Positions 29,207 to 38,207 of a stretch of 64,000 nucleotides of DNA are shown one piece after another. Under the pieces are notes generated by a model. That model did no database searches, was not told the origin of the DNA, and saw only the letters and a program-made list of their open reading frames with translations. This DNA comes from Pseudomonas lini (GTDB taxonomy: Bacteria; Pseudomonadota; Gammaproteobacteria; Pseudomonadales; Pseudomonadaceae), in contig NZ_JAUSSR010000020.1 in the NCBI RefSeq assembly GCF_030812475.1, forward strand, positions 32,309-96,308. Reading direction: 5' to 3'. The position numbers and the translations under genes are program-made. The first letter of the stretch is position 1; every line of letters begins with the position of its first letter.

Positions 29207-29369
29207 TTGAAAAAAGCCGGGGTTTCAAAGGGGCAAAACCCATCCGGTTTTAGGGTTTACGATGTCCTTCCGCGATCTGATTTATAGATGGCCTATCGGA
29301 AAACAGTGCTTCTTTTTTGCATCCTTGGGCATCTACGATCCACCTATCAACACAGACAGGAGGTGAGAG

Positions 29370-30140
29370 ATGCAAGCTACATCCCATGAGTTCAGCGTTT
29401 TTTGGCAGCCCGGTTGTTCCAGTTGCGTGCGGGTAAAAGAGTTTCTCACTCGCCTTGAAATTCCGTTCAATTCAGTCAACGTACTTTCCGATAGCGAGGG
29501 ACGCAACGAACTTCGCCGACTCGGTGCACGATCCTTTCCGATCGTGTCGAGAGGCGATGCATTCACGTACGCTCAGTCGATTGAAGACGTTGCCCGGTTT
29601 ATTGGTCGCATGGATGCCGTGACGGATCGTCTGCCGCCGGATGTGCTCTTTACGAAGTGGACGAAAGTGCTGCGCGTTGCGCTCGCTATCATTCCATTGA
29701 TTCGGGATGACGAGTTCAATATGTCAGTCCTCCCGCACGTACCACGTACGTACCGCGATCTCAGCTACCACATCTTCCAAGTCGTTGATGCTTTCTTGCA
29801 GACAGTTCAAGAAGGTCTAGAAGACTGGACCGTCGTCGCCAACGTGCCACCGCCGGAACGGATTCAGAAAAAAGAAGACACGGTGAATGAGGGGCAAGAG
29901 CTTGCTAAAAAGCTGCAGCTTTGGTGGCTTTCTCTGGAGGACAAGTCCTGCCAGCAGTCGTTGAAGCTGTTCTACGGTGAGCATCCTATGCATCAGTTTC
30001 TGGAGCGCTCCACTTGGCACTCGGCCCAACATACGCGCCAGATCATTGCACTGCTATCGGACAAAGGCATCGAGTTGCCGGCTAAGCTTGACGCAGATGA
30101 CTATGCAGGATTGCCGATGCCCAAGAATCTGTGGGAGTAA
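29370..30140 (+). CDS. Glutaredoxin-DinB fusion protein
   Basis: 256 residues. Residues 1-85 form a glutaredoxin-like domain with a WQPGCSSC redox motif (Cys16, Cys19) and the SFPIV cis-Pro loop. The rest is a DinB-type four-helix bundle with His134 and an HxxxH pair (His217, His221 in TWHSAQHTR), the triad that binds metal in DinB/YfiT thiol transferases. Such proteins use low-molecular-weight thiols for S-transfer or isomerisation; the substrate here is unknown. AGGAGG precedes the ATG. It lies 79 bases upstream of a thioredoxin-reductase-like gene, suggesting a redox pair. Confidence 0.8.
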   Translation: MQATSHEFSVFWQPGCSSCVRVKEFLTRLEIPFNSVNVLSDSEGRNELRRLGARSFPIVSRGDAFTYAQSIEDVARFIGRMDAVTDRLPPDVLFTKWTKVLRVALAIIPLIRDDEFNMSVLPHVPRTYRDLSYHIFQVVDAFLQTVQEGLEDWTVVANVPPPERIQKKEDTVNEGQELAKKLQLWWLSLEDKSCQQSLKLFYGEHPMHQFLERSTWHSAQHTRQIIALLSDKGIELPAKLDADDYAGLPMPKNLWE

Positions 30141-30219
30141 CTGGCTATCTCAGTTGCGGCGGCGCGCCCCAATTGCCCAACGCGAATGTCGGATTAGGTC
30201 CTCACACTAGGAAAACGCA

Positions 30220-31221
30220 ATGAAAGTCACAAGCCACGTCAGAGTCGCCATTATTGGGTCAGGTCCTGCCGGTTACACGGCTGCCCTTTATGCTGCCCGC
30301 GCAAATCTTAAGCCAACCCTTATTGCTGGCCGCGAACCGGGTGGGCAACTCACGACCACCACCGACGTCGAGAATTGGCCGGGTGATGCGACCGGAGTCC
30401 AAGGACCGGAACTGATGGAGCGTATGCTTGAGCACGTCAAGCGATTCGAAACGAACGTCGTGCAGGACCATATTCGCTCGGTATCCCTGGAATGTAGGCC
30501 CTTCAAGCTTCACGGAGATCTTGGAGAGTACACCTGTGATGCGTTAATCGTTGCCACAGGCGCGTCGGCGAAGTGGCTTGGGATTCCTTCAGAGAAAGAG
30601 TTCTTGGGGCGTGGCGTTTCGGGATGTGCAACTTGCGACGCATTTTTCTATCAGGATGAGGAAGTTTGTGTCGTTGGTGGAGGTAATACGGCGGTAGAAG
30701 AGGCGCTCCTTCTGTCCAACATCGCAAAGCACGTCACGCTCGTACATCGGCGGAACAAGCTCCGAGCTGAACCGATCCTCATCAGCAGATTGATGGAAAA
30801 AGTGCGTCAGGGCATTGTGACTCTCAAGCTGAGTTATGTGCTCGACGAAGTCCGCGGCGATGACACAGGCGTGACGAGCGTCCTGTTGAAAAGTGTCTCT
30901 GAGGATCAAGAGGAACTTGTCAGTGTGAAGGGCTGCTTTATAGCCATCGGCCACACACCAAATACCGCCATCTTTGCTGAAAAACTGGAAATGAAGAACG
31001 GTTACATCGTCACTCGTTCCGGCTTGAATGGCTACGCGACGATGACGAGCGTCCCAGGCGTATTTGCAGCCGGTGATGTACAGGATCAGATATATCGACA
31101 GGCAGTAACGAGTGCCGCTACTGGATGCATGGCGGCGCTCGACGCACATCGGTTCTTGGAGGAACAGGCTGCTGCTTCCGCCCTTGAAGAGGCCGGTCAC
31201 CATGGATATGCGACAGCTTAA
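30220..31221 (+). CDS. Thioredoxin-disulfide reductase-like flavoprotein
   Basis: 333-residue FAD/NADPH enzyme of the TrxB family: N-terminal FAD motif GSGPAGYTAALYAA, redox-active Cys136-Ala-Thr-Cys139 (SGCATCDAFF), NADPH motif VVGGGNTAVEEAL followed by VHRR, and the C-terminal GVFAAGDVQD. It is not the housekeeping trxB by context: it sits in an island beside a Grx-DinB protein and may reduce that protein or its thiol cofactor. The 3' end overlaps the LysR gene by 20 bases. Confidence 0.88.
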   Translation: MKVTSHVRVAIIGSGPAGYTAALYAARANLKPTLIAGREPGGQLTTTTDVENWPGDATGVQGPELMERMLEHVKRFETNVVQDHIRSVSLECRPFKLHGDLGEYTCDALIVATGASAKWLGIPSEKEFLGRGVSGCATCDAFFYQDEEVCVVGGGNTAVEEALLLSNIAKHVTLVHRRNKLRAEPILISRLMEKVRQGIVTLKLSYVLDEVRGDDTGVTSVLLKSVSEDQEELVSVKGCFIAIGHTPNTAIFAEKLEMKNGYIVTRSGLNGYATMTSVPGVFAAGDVQDQIYRQAVTSAATGCMAALDAHRFLEEQAAASALEEAGHHGYATA

Positions 31222-32137
31222 ATACTTCCTTAAGGTCGCTGACCTCGGCAGTATCTCAAAAGCGAGCGATCACTTGCATGTGGCTCAGTCCGCTGTGAGC
31301 ATGCAAATCGCAGGGCTCGAGCAAGAGCTGGGCAGCCAAATATTTCTGCGCCGCTCGACCGGCGTAGAACTGACTGAGCCAGGTCGTCTTCTGTACCGCC
31401 ATGCCAGATTGATTTTGCGGCAGGTCGAAATTGCCCACGAAGATGTCGCCAAAGCGAGCGATGAACCGGCAGGTACAGTCACCTTGGGTCTGCCGTCAGC
31501 GGTCGTAGAGATCGTAGGAATGGCAATGATTCAGGCGTGCAAAGAGAAGCTGCCGAAGGTGCAGCTGCAAATCATTGAAGGCCTGAGTGTATTGCTTGGG
31601 GAGTTCACGCTAAACGGCCGATTGGATATTTCCATTCTTTTCATCGATCACGCGCAACGCGGGCTTGAGATACTACCAATTCTGGATGAGGAGCTGTTCT
31701 ACGTCTGCTCAGCGAAAAGCGACTTTGCATTGGAAGGTAGAAAAGGAATCACCCTTTCGGAGGCTTTGCAAACGCCCATCGTTGCACCGGCGGTCGGTAA
31801 CAGCATGAGAGCAGTGGTTGATGCCGCTTGCGCGATCGAACAGCTTAGATTCGAACCGGTTGCAGAAATCGATTCATTAATGCTTCTGAAAGCGTGTGTC
31901 GTTCAGGACATTGCCGCAACGTTTCTGCCTTCGTCAGTGGCAGTGAAGGAAGAGGCAGCTGGCGACTTGTCCGTCTTAAAAGTTCGCACGGAAAGCTTCA
32001 CACGTCCTGTTTCAATATGCACGTCGTCTCTAAGTGCTACGAGTTCTGCGTCGGAAGCAGTCTATCAGATGCTTAAAAATGTGACGGTAAACTTGGTCCG
32101 CACTGGAGTTTGGCAAGGTGCAAGGCTTCGTGTTTAG
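31202..32137 (+). CDS. LysR-family transcriptional regulator
   Basis: 311 residues. The N-terminal winged helix (MDMRQLKYFLKVADLGSISK, AQSAVSMQIAGLEQELG) is followed by a periplasmic-binding-like effector domain. It begins inside the last codons of the TrxR-like gene and runs in the same direction, so it is cotranscribed with the redox pair. It is likely the local regulator of the redox genes and the following permease. ATG 31202 gives the classic LysR start; 31208 is a possible alternative. Confidence 0.85.
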   Translation: MDMRQLKYFLKVADLGSISKASDHLHVAQSAVSMQIAGLEQELGSQIFLRRSTGVELTEPGRLLYRHARLILRQVEIAHEDVAKASDEPAGTVTLGLPSAVVEIVGMAMIQACKEKLPKVQLQIIEGLSVLLGEFTLNGRLDISILFIDHAQRGLEILPILDEELFYVCSAKSDFALEGRKGITLSEALQTPIVAPAVGNSMRAVVDAACAIEQLRFEPVAEIDSLMLLKACVVQDIAATFLPSSVAVKEEAAGDLSVLKVRTESFTRPVSICTSSLSATSSASEAVYQMLKNVTVNLVRTGVWQGARLRV

Positions 32138-32244
32138 TTCTTTATAAGGAGTAGTAACAATAGCCAGAAAATGACTTGACGAACATCTAGGTCTATAAAT
32201 CTCACAGTATAACAAATACAAAAAATACAATGGGAGACAGCATC

Positions 32245-33540
32245 ATGAGTTTGGAAAAGCAAGTTATGCGGAAGGTGAGCCGTAGGCTCGTACCTTTGCT
32301 AATGATTCTATATTTTGTTGCGTATGTTGACCGGATCAACCTAGGGTTTGCCGGACTCACCATGAACAAGGATTTGGGGTTTTCCCCCCAAGTTTTCGGA
32401 CTGGGAGCGGCGTTCTTTTTCGTTGGCTATCTGATTCTGCAGATACCAGGTAATTTACTAATTCATAAGATGGGCGCTCGTCGTCTGACAGCGGCGATGG
32501 CGTTCGCATGGGGAGTTTTCGCTGTGGGCATGGCGTTCGTGTGGGACGCTAATAGCTTTTATGCCGCGCGCTTTCTGCTTGGAGCTGCAGAATCGGCCTT
32601 CGCGCCGGGAATGATTTTCTACATTAGCCTTTGGTTTCCGAAGCAATACCGCGGCCGTGTATTGACACTTTTCATTCTAGCCAATCCACTTGCCGGCGTG
32701 ATTGGACTCCCTCTTTCTGCGTTGCTCATGCAGCTCCACGGTGTTGCCAATCTGACTGGCTGGCAGTGGATTTTTATAGGTGAGGGTTTTCCGGCCATCC
32801 TGCTAGCGTTCGTAGCGTGGAGGGTCCTGACCGACCGACCGACCGACGCCAAATGGCTCAACGACACCGAGCGCGAGTGGCTTGTGAATGCAATGGAGCA
32901 CGATGTCGCTGCACGCAAAAGTCTGGGATTTAGTAAAGGGCGTGCGCGGCGGCATGCCGTCCTGCTTGCGGTCATTTACTTTGGCATCATCATGGGACTT
33001 TACGGCTTCGGCCTATGGCTGCCGCAAATCGTCAAGTCGTTCGGCGCTTCGACCTTCGAGACCGGTTTCATTTCGGCGATACCTTATGTCGGCGCAGCTC
33101 TTTTTATGCTCTTTTGGGGTCGCCGCCTTGACCGTAAAGGCAACGCAGGCTGGCATACAGCTATGGCTTGCTTTCTAGGTTGCGTCGGGCTAGTTGCGAC
33201 AGCGTTCGCCTCAACCGGGCCTATCGCTGTTGCCATGCTCACAATTGCTGCCATGGGGTTGTTTGCGGGACTGTCCACTTTCTGGACCACTCCGACGAAT
33301 CTCTACGCTGGATCGGCGGCCGCTGCATCCATTGGGTTTATCGCTTCAATCGGTCATTTCGGGGGATTTACCGGCCCGTACGTGATGGGCTTGATGCTCG
33401 CGGCTACCAACAGTCATGCAATGGGACTTTGCGCGCTTGCAGGAGCACTTGGTCTCGCAGGACTGTTGATCTGGCAGTATCGAGATCGAGGCCAAAGCGA
33501 AACTCACGGACCAGCGGTTGCCTCAGCGAGCAAGCAATGA
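32245..33540 (+). CDS. MFS transporter, anion:cation symporter (phthalate permease) type
   Basis: 431 residues with 12 hydrophobic segments. YVDRINLGFAGLTM in the first helix and AESAFAPGMIFYISLWFP are hallmarks of the ACS family, which imports organic anions (aromatic or hydroxy-acids, sugar acids). ATG 32245 follows GGGAG by eight bases; an in-frame ATG at 32230 is poorer. Given the neighbours, it probably imports the organic acid processed by the island enzymes. That substrate is not deducible from sequence. Confidence 0.85.
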   Translation: MSLEKQVMRKVSRRLVPLLMILYFVAYVDRINLGFAGLTMNKDLGFSPQVFGLGAAFFFVGYLILQIPGNLLIHKMGARRLTAAMAFAWGVFAVGMAFVWDANSFYAARFLLGAAESAFAPGMIFYISLWFPKQYRGRVLTLFILANPLAGVIGLPLSALLMQLHGVANLTGWQWIFIGEGFPAILLAFVAWRVLTDRPTDAKWLNDTEREWLVNAMEHDVAARKSLGFSKGRARRHAVLLAVIYFGIIMGLYGFGLWLPQIVKSFGASTFETGFISAIPYVGAALFMLFWGRRLDRKGNAGWHTAMACFLGCVGLVATAFASTGPIAVAMLTIAAMGLFAGLSTFWTTPTNLYAGSAAAASIGFIASIGHFGGFTGPYVMGLMLAATNSHAMGLCALAGALGLAGLLIWQYRDRGQSETHGPAVASASKQ

Positions 33541-34041
33541 TGATTCACGCGAGCAGGCTGTCTTTCTCGCCAGGAGCAGTCCGCCGAATCAGCTGAGCAA
33601 TGGGATGGACGCCCCCGCCCATAGTCGTATCGCTGTACCAGGGTGAGCGGTGTCGCCATCCACTTGTGCAAAGGGGTAATCAGCCATGGAAATGAAAACT
33701 GTTGGTACCGACTTAGCCAAAAACGTGTTCGAGATTCATGGCATGAAAGAGCGAGGCAAGCCCAAATTGAGGAAGCAACTGAGATTTGCGCATCATTCCC
33801 CTGACGGACGACTGGGTGTTTGGAGAGTTCGTGATTTGTTTGCGTGATCGTACTGCTATGTTATTGCCTGCACGACATCTACTCAGCCATCCAATGTTGC
33901 AGAACATAAATTCGTGAGAGCTGCTTCCTGAAGCTCATATTCCATCCATCGTCTTACGATGAATTAGGACAAAAATTAAGTATTTTCGGTGCGCCCATAT
34001 TTCTCTAACCTGAATTCACGTTGAATTTAAGAGAGCTTTTC
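33541..34041 (+). other. Intergenic region with IS110 remnant and promoter of the HMGL-CaiB operon
   Basis: A 501-base gap. Its centre is an IS110-family fragment (see 33686-33784). The last 130 bases are strongly AT-rich (GACAAAAATTAAGTATTTTC) and probably carry the promoter of the lyase/CoA-transferase pair. No complete gene is seen. Confidence 0.5.
33686..33784 (+). pseudogene. IS110-family transposase, N-terminal fragment
   Basis: MEMKTVGTDLAKNVFEIHGM followed by KERGKPKLRKQL matches the start of IS110-family DEDD transposases (VGIDLAKN-F). Coding resemblance stops at about 33784 and the frame soon ends. The roughly 85 bases upstream may be the original IS leader. The element is dead. 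Confidence 0.75.
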
Positions 34042-35010
34042 ATGACAACAATAACTATCAACGAAGTAGGCATGCGCGATGGTTTGCAGAGCCTTCAAGC
34101 CATCATGCCTACTGCGGCGAAATACGAATGGATTGATGCCGCCTATGCCGCTGGCGTACGTCATATGGAAGTAGCGTCCTTTGTGCCGGCCAAACTGCTA
34201 CCGCAAATGGCCGATGCCAAAAAAGTCGTTGCTCATGCTCTTAGTTATCCTGAGTTAGTAGTCACTGTATTAGCCCCGAACTTACGTGGTTGCCTTGACG
34301 CGTTGGAATCCGGCGCCCACCGGATCATTGCTCCTGTTTCCGTTAGCGCGGCTCATAGCTTGGCCAATGTTCGTCGTACGCCGCTAGAAATGGTCGCGGA
34401 ACTGGCGAGGATGTGTCGACTGCGGGACGAGATGGGCTTGCTCAGCGTTAAGGTTATTGCTGGAATGTCTGTCGCCTTCGGATGCACGCTTCAGGGCGAT
34501 GTACCGTTGGCCGATCTATGCGAAATAACTCGGCATGTGCTAGATGCAGGGTGCGATCAGGTTTCACTTGCTGACTCTACTGGCTATGCCAATCCTAGTC
34601 AGGTAGCAACTACGCTGCAGGCCGTCCGAGCCATCGCTGGAGAGAGGTTGAGGAGCGCACATTTTCATGACACCCGGGGTTTGGCGCTTGCCAATAGCCT
34701 AGTGGCGGTGCAACAAGGCATCACCGAGCTGGATGCTTCATTGGCGGGTCTTGGAGGATGTCCTTTCGCCCCAGGTGTGTCCGGCAATACCGTTACCGAA
34801 GACCTGGTGTTCATGCTCAATAGCATGGGCTTCAATACTGGTATCGATCTGGCCGCATTAATTGCGTCGCGGGATTTACTTAGCGCCGCATTGCCTGATG
34901 AACAGCTCTTTGGCTGCATTGCACGTGCAGGTCTGCCACTCAACTACAAGCCAGCTGTCGAATGCCAGCCTTTACAAATCGGTCAAATCGAGGGAATCCG
35001 TAATGTCTAG
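34042..35010 (+). CDS. Hydroxymethylglutaryl-CoA lyase-like aldolase
   Basis: 322-residue TIM-barrel of the HMGL/DRE superfamily: GMRDGLQS near the N-terminus, HFHDTRGLALAN (metal His), and the GLGGCPFAPGVSGNTVTEDL loop with the catalytic Cys. Family members cleave 3-hydroxy-3-methylglutaryl-CoA or related 3-hydroxyacyl-CoAs such as citramalyl-CoA to acetyl-CoA and a keto acid. It overlaps the CaiB gene by eight bases, implying that a CoA-transferase makes its substrate. ATG 34042 follows an AAGAGAG site; a TTG at 34021 is unlikely. Confidence 0.85.
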   Translation: MTTITINEVGMRDGLQSLQAIMPTAAKYEWIDAAYAAGVRHMEVASFVPAKLLPQMADAKKVVAHALSYPELVVTVLAPNLRGCLDALESGAHRIIAPVSVSAAHSLANVRRTPLEMVAELARMCRLRDEMGLLSVKVIAGMSVAFGCTLQGDVPLADLCEITRHVLDAGCDQVSLADSTGYANPSQVATTLQAVRAIAGERLRSAHFHDTRGLALANSLVAVQQGITELDASLAGLGGCPFAPGVSGNTVTEDLVFMLNSMGFNTGIDLAALIASRDLLSAALPDEQLFGCIARAGLPLNYKPAVECQPLQIGQIEGIRNV

Positions 35011-36184
35011 ACTTCCATTGGAAGGCATCCGTGTTGTCGAAATCTCTCACATGGTAATGGGGCCAGCCTGCGGGATGATTTTAGGAGATCTTGGTGCCGA
35101 GGTGATAAAGGTCGAGCCTATCCGCGGTGACGGCACTAGAAATCTGCCTGGTGCTGGCTCGGGTTTCTTTCGTTCATTTAACCGCAACAAACAGTGCATA
35201 GCCATTGACGTCAATACACCTCAAGGGCGCGACGCAGTATTGGAGCTAATCGACACTGCAGATGTGTTTATCGAAAACTTCAAACCCGGCCGTATGCAAC
35301 AATTGGGCTTTGACTACGCATCAATTCGTGAGCGTAACCCACGCATAATTTATGCCTCTCACAAAGGGTTTCTAAAGGGGCCTTATGATAATCGCCTCGC
35401 CTTAGATGAAGTGGTTCAAATGATGGCGGGTCTAGCCTATATGACAGGCCCAGTGGGCAGACCATTGCGTGCCGGCAGCTCTGTGAATGACATTATGGGC
35501 GGAATGTTCGGTGCGATAGGCGTACTGGCAGCGCTCAACGATCGGAACGTCACTGGCGTCGGACGTGAGGTGCAAAGTGCACTTTACGAAAACTGTGTAT
35601 TACTCTCTGCACAGCACATGCAGCAATACGCTATAACTGGTCAAGCAGCCGCACCAATGCCGAGCCGTATTAGTGCTTGGGCAGTGTACGACGTTTTTGA
35701 GTTCTCAGGCGGTGAGCAGATGTTCGTAGCGGCCACTGGTGACGGCCAATGGAACGCCTTGTGTCAGTTGCTCGGTCAGACGGCACTACTCGACGACCCA
35801 ACCCTGACCACCAACAACGACCGGGTGATGCAGAGGCCACGGTTGCTTCCTCACCTTGCTGAAGTATTTGCGACTTTGGATGCTCAGTCGTTGGCGTTGC
35901 AACTTGAGAAGTACGGAATCCCCTTTGCGCCAATACGGCGCCCAGAGGAATTATTCGAAGACCCTCATCTCCTGCAAAGCGGCGGACTGGCAAATCTGAA
36001 ACTCGAAGATGGATCTTTTACCCCCATGCCACTGTTGCCATTATCACTGGATGGGGAGCGTCTCCAGCCGCGGCATTCCCTATCGCGCGTAGGCGAGCAT
36101 ACCAATAAAGTCATGCGCGGACTCGGTTACAGCGACGAGCAGATCGCGGATTTATGTATGTCGGGGATTATAAAAATAGAATAA
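35003..36184 (+). CDS. CaiB/BaiF (class III) CoA-transferase
   Basis: 393 residues. RVVEISHMVMGPACGMILGDLGAE and EVIKVEP are the family N-terminal blocks, FNRNKQCIAIDV and ADVFIENFKPG follow, and the LDEVVQMMAGL segment carries the Asp that forms the acyl-enzyme anhydride in this class. Probably transfers CoA from succinyl-CoA or acetyl-CoA to the organic acid cleaved by the preceding lyase. It is translationally coupled to that gene. The frame extends upstream inside the lyase, but only ATG 35003 fits the family start. Confidence 0.85.
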   Translation: MSRLPLEGIRVVEISHMVMGPACGMILGDLGAEVIKVEPIRGDGTRNLPGAGSGFFRSFNRNKQCIAIDVNTPQGRDAVLELIDTADVFIENFKPGRMQQLGFDYASIRERNPRIIYASHKGFLKGPYDNRLALDEVVQMMAGLAYMTGPVGRPLRAGSSVNDIMGGMFGAIGVLAALNDRNVTGVGREVQSALYENCVLLSAQHMQQYAITGQAAAPMPSRISAWAVYDVFEFSGGEQMFVAATGDGQWNALCQLLGQTALLDDPTLTTNNDRVMQRPRLLPHLAEVFATLDAQSLALQLEKYGIPFAPIRRPEELFEDPHLLQSGGLANLKLEDGSFTPMPLLPLSLDGERLQPRHSLSRVGEHTNKVMRGLGYSDEQIADLCMSGIIKIE

Positions 36185-36193
36185 TACTAAGGC

Positions 36194-36300
36194 TCAGCCA
36201 TCAACGCAAACATCATTCGTAAATGGCTACCGCTATACCAATATGCGCCAGTCGTTGCATTGCCTGCTTTTGTCCCGTTGAAGGCGTCGCTTGTGGCGAG
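36194..36300 (+). pseudogene. IS66-family TnpA remnant
   Basis: The forward frame reads INANIIRKWLPLYQ, then ALPAFVPLKAS, as in the accessory TnpA of IS66 elements (NANL-RKW-P-YR, LPAFVPL). There is no start and the frame soon decays. The remaining bases to 36473 show no recognisable gene. Confidence 0.55.
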
Positions 36301-36473
36301 ATGCGAAGCTTTATTAAATCGGTGCTGGCACCAGCGAAATTCGCCGGATGTTAATCGGCCGTGAGCTGTTCAACGAGACGCGTTGAACATTAATAATCGA
36401 GCAACTGGATAGTCGCAGTCCAAAGTGGGCTGCGATCGCGCTACGAGCAAACTAGAACAAGAAGGGGGCAACA

Positions 36474-36638
36474 ATGAGCACGCTCACTACCCAACTCAAT
36501 ACCCGTACCCTGTTTGAGGTAGTAGGAAACAAGGTACCGCCTGAGCATCTCGCGGGGCATTTTCACGATAATTGCCGCATTGAGCGCAAGGAGCTGATAT
36601 ATGGGTGCTGCTATAGCCGAAAAATCAGCGACGTTTGA
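36474..36638 (+). CDS. Small open frame overlapping the TetR gene, unknown
   Basis: 54 residues from an ATG preceded by AAGGGGG. It begins MSTLTTQLNTRTLFEVVGNK and overlaps the TetR gene by 38 bases; the TetR ribosome site AAGGAG lies inside it. It may be the N-terminal stub of a longer lost protein, or a leader whose translation couples to the regulator. No family recognised. Confidence 0.3.
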   Translation: MSTLTTQLNTRTLFEVVGNKVPPEHLAGHFHDNCRIERKELIYGCCYSRKISDV

Positions 36639-37197
36639 TAAGATCCGAAAAGTGGCCGCCGATCAGTTTTGCCAGATCGGTTATAAGGGTTTGGGTATGC
36701 GCGATCTGGCTGCTGCTGTCGGTATCCAAGTTGGGTCGCTGTACAACCACATTGAAAACAAGCAAGCGCTGCTCTATGAGCTGATCAGCGAATATGAGCT
36801 CGATCTGCTACATATCTTCAGATGCAAAAGGCTCAGTCGGTGCGACAGCGCAGTGCAGATGAACGCTCTGCTTTGGGACAAGGTGTCGATCTACGTCTCG
36901 CGAAGCCGCAATCTGGCACAGCTGGCACGATCTGAATCACACTACTTGAATTCTGCTCAGGCTTTAGCCGTCTCGGATATCCGACGGAGTCGAATGTTTC
37001 AACTGCAGCTCCTGATTGCCGAATGTGCGGACGATATTGGTTTGAGTAATCAAGGGTTGGAGAAACTGTGTGTTGAGCTTCACGCACTATTGGACTGCCA
37101 CATCAATCTGGAGGCTGACCCCGTTACAGACCCAAATAAATTTGTCAGACGACAGCTGCGCAACATGGCTTCGATGCTACTCGTAAAGCGAGATTAG
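36601..37197 (+). CDS. TetR-family transcriptional regulator
   Basis: 198 residues. The N-terminal helix-turn-helix (FDKIRKVAADQFCQIGYKGL, RDLAAAVGIQVGSLYNHIENK) is typical, and the C-terminal ligand domain is all-helical. An AAGGAG site sits seven bases before ATG 36601. It follows the lyase/CoA-transferase pair and may repress it in the absence of an acyl-CoA-type effector. It is the last intact gene before the right end of the island. Confidence 0.85.
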   Translation: MGAAIAEKSATFDKIRKVAADQFCQIGYKGLGMRDLAAAVGIQVGSLYNHIENKQALLYELISEYELDLLHIFRCKRLSRCDSAVQMNALLWDKVSIYVSRSRNLAQLARSESHYLNSAQALAVSDIRRSRMFQLQLLIAECADDIGLSNQGLEKLCVELHALLDCHINLEADPVTDPNKFVRRQLRNMASMLLVKRD

Positions 37198-37324
37198 CGA
37201 CTGGCTTACTTGTTTTGCCCCAATCTCTTAAAGCCCGTACCACGCATACGGATTTCTGAGGCTGGGGCGCTTTCATTCCCGCAATTGCAATGAAGTAAGG
37301 ACCTAATAGCCAGACACCCATTTA

Positions 37325-37340
37325 GGCGAGAATTCTCGCC
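37325..37340. terminator. 16-bp perfect palindrome after the TetR gene
   Basis: GGCGAGAATTCTCGCC, followed by ATTATAG and an AT-rich tail. It could be a short terminator or a binding site. The stretch from 37198 to here holds nothing else identifiable. Confidence 0.35.
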
Positions 37341-37439
37341 ATTATAGATTTCTAAGGACTAAATGCGGATTCCACGCCATCCGGCAAGCAGTCGGAGCGC
37401 ATGCGCAGGTTTGCATTGGTAGACTGAAGTCCCTGCCGC

Positions 37440-37655
37440 CATCCAGCTGGTTGCGGGGCTGCGCATCGATTCGCTCTTGAGTTCGCTCCGATAAGGTTTG
37501 TGTATCAGCCGGTCGAGGATCTCATCGCCCAAGGACTGACCGCCGATCAGCGCATGCCATCTGTTCACTGACAATCTCGCTGGTAACCAGCGTCGAGCGG
37601 TTCCCGTGGCGGTCGTCCAGCAGCTCGAGCATGTTGCGCCTGCGCAGCGGTAAAC
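37440..37655 (-). pseudogene. IS21-family istB remnant
   Basis: On the minus strand one frame reads LLDDRHGNRSTLVTS and a second, after a frameshift, reads VNRWHALIGGQSLGDEILDR then LIHKPYRSELKSESM. Both are typical of the C-terminal half of the IstB ATPase. Walker motifs and IstA are absent. It matches the IS21-like end at 29142-29206. Confidence 0.75.
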
Positions 37656-37716
37656 GGTGCCAAGCCTCAGTCGTCCATGGGGACACCATCTAACTTTGGG
37701 CGTCCACAGTATGCAA

Positions 37717-38028
37717 CTAATTCTTATCGATGCTGTAGACCTCAACAGCCGGTACCAACGATTCGATCACACCGCGCGCATAAGACACTTCGTAGCATTG
37801 CCCTATTACGGGCTCTTTTCCATCCAGAGCCTGGTCGAAAATCTTGCGGTGGTGCTTCACAACGGTAGACTTGCCTTTGCCATCATCCGGGCCGAACTGG
37901 TAGACGTTCTTCTTATCGACCTGCAGCACCTGACCGCCAAATTGCTGAGGGTGAACCTTCTTGCTCGCGTCGTTCGCGCCACTCAGTTGATAGATGCCTT
38001 TCGGCAGGCCGTTCTCACCAAGAACCTT
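37717..38028 (-). pseudogene. Fragment resembling a KfrB-type domain
   Basis: The minus-strand frame reads KVLGENGLPKGIYQLSG, then FGGQVLQVDKKNVYQFGP and KSTVVKHHRKIF. The pattern G-VLQVDKKNVYQ...KHHRK resembles the KfrB domain found on plasmids and conjugative elements. The upstream end is closed by a stop at 38029-38031 with no start, so it is a truncated tail. Identification is tentative. The stretches on either side (37656-37716 and 38029-38207) show nothing identifiable. Confidence 0.35.
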
Positions 38029-38207
38029 TTAGGTTTGCCATCCAGCAGCATCGTTTTGTCCATTCAAACAGGTACGCCAGCGGTACAGTGCTACGTTTTT
38101 ATCAATTTCGCGAAACAACGCTTAGCTCAGTATTTACACTGCGTTGAGCTTGCATTACCTTTCCTCCCCTACATCCAATTACCTTAGGCTTAAGGTTTCA
38201 CTAGACA

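Noticed and set aside
37657..38187. 176-codon plus-strand frame near the island's right end
   Set aside because: Opposes two minus-strand remnants (IstB-like and KfrB-like) that have recognisable motifs, and lacks a ribosome site.
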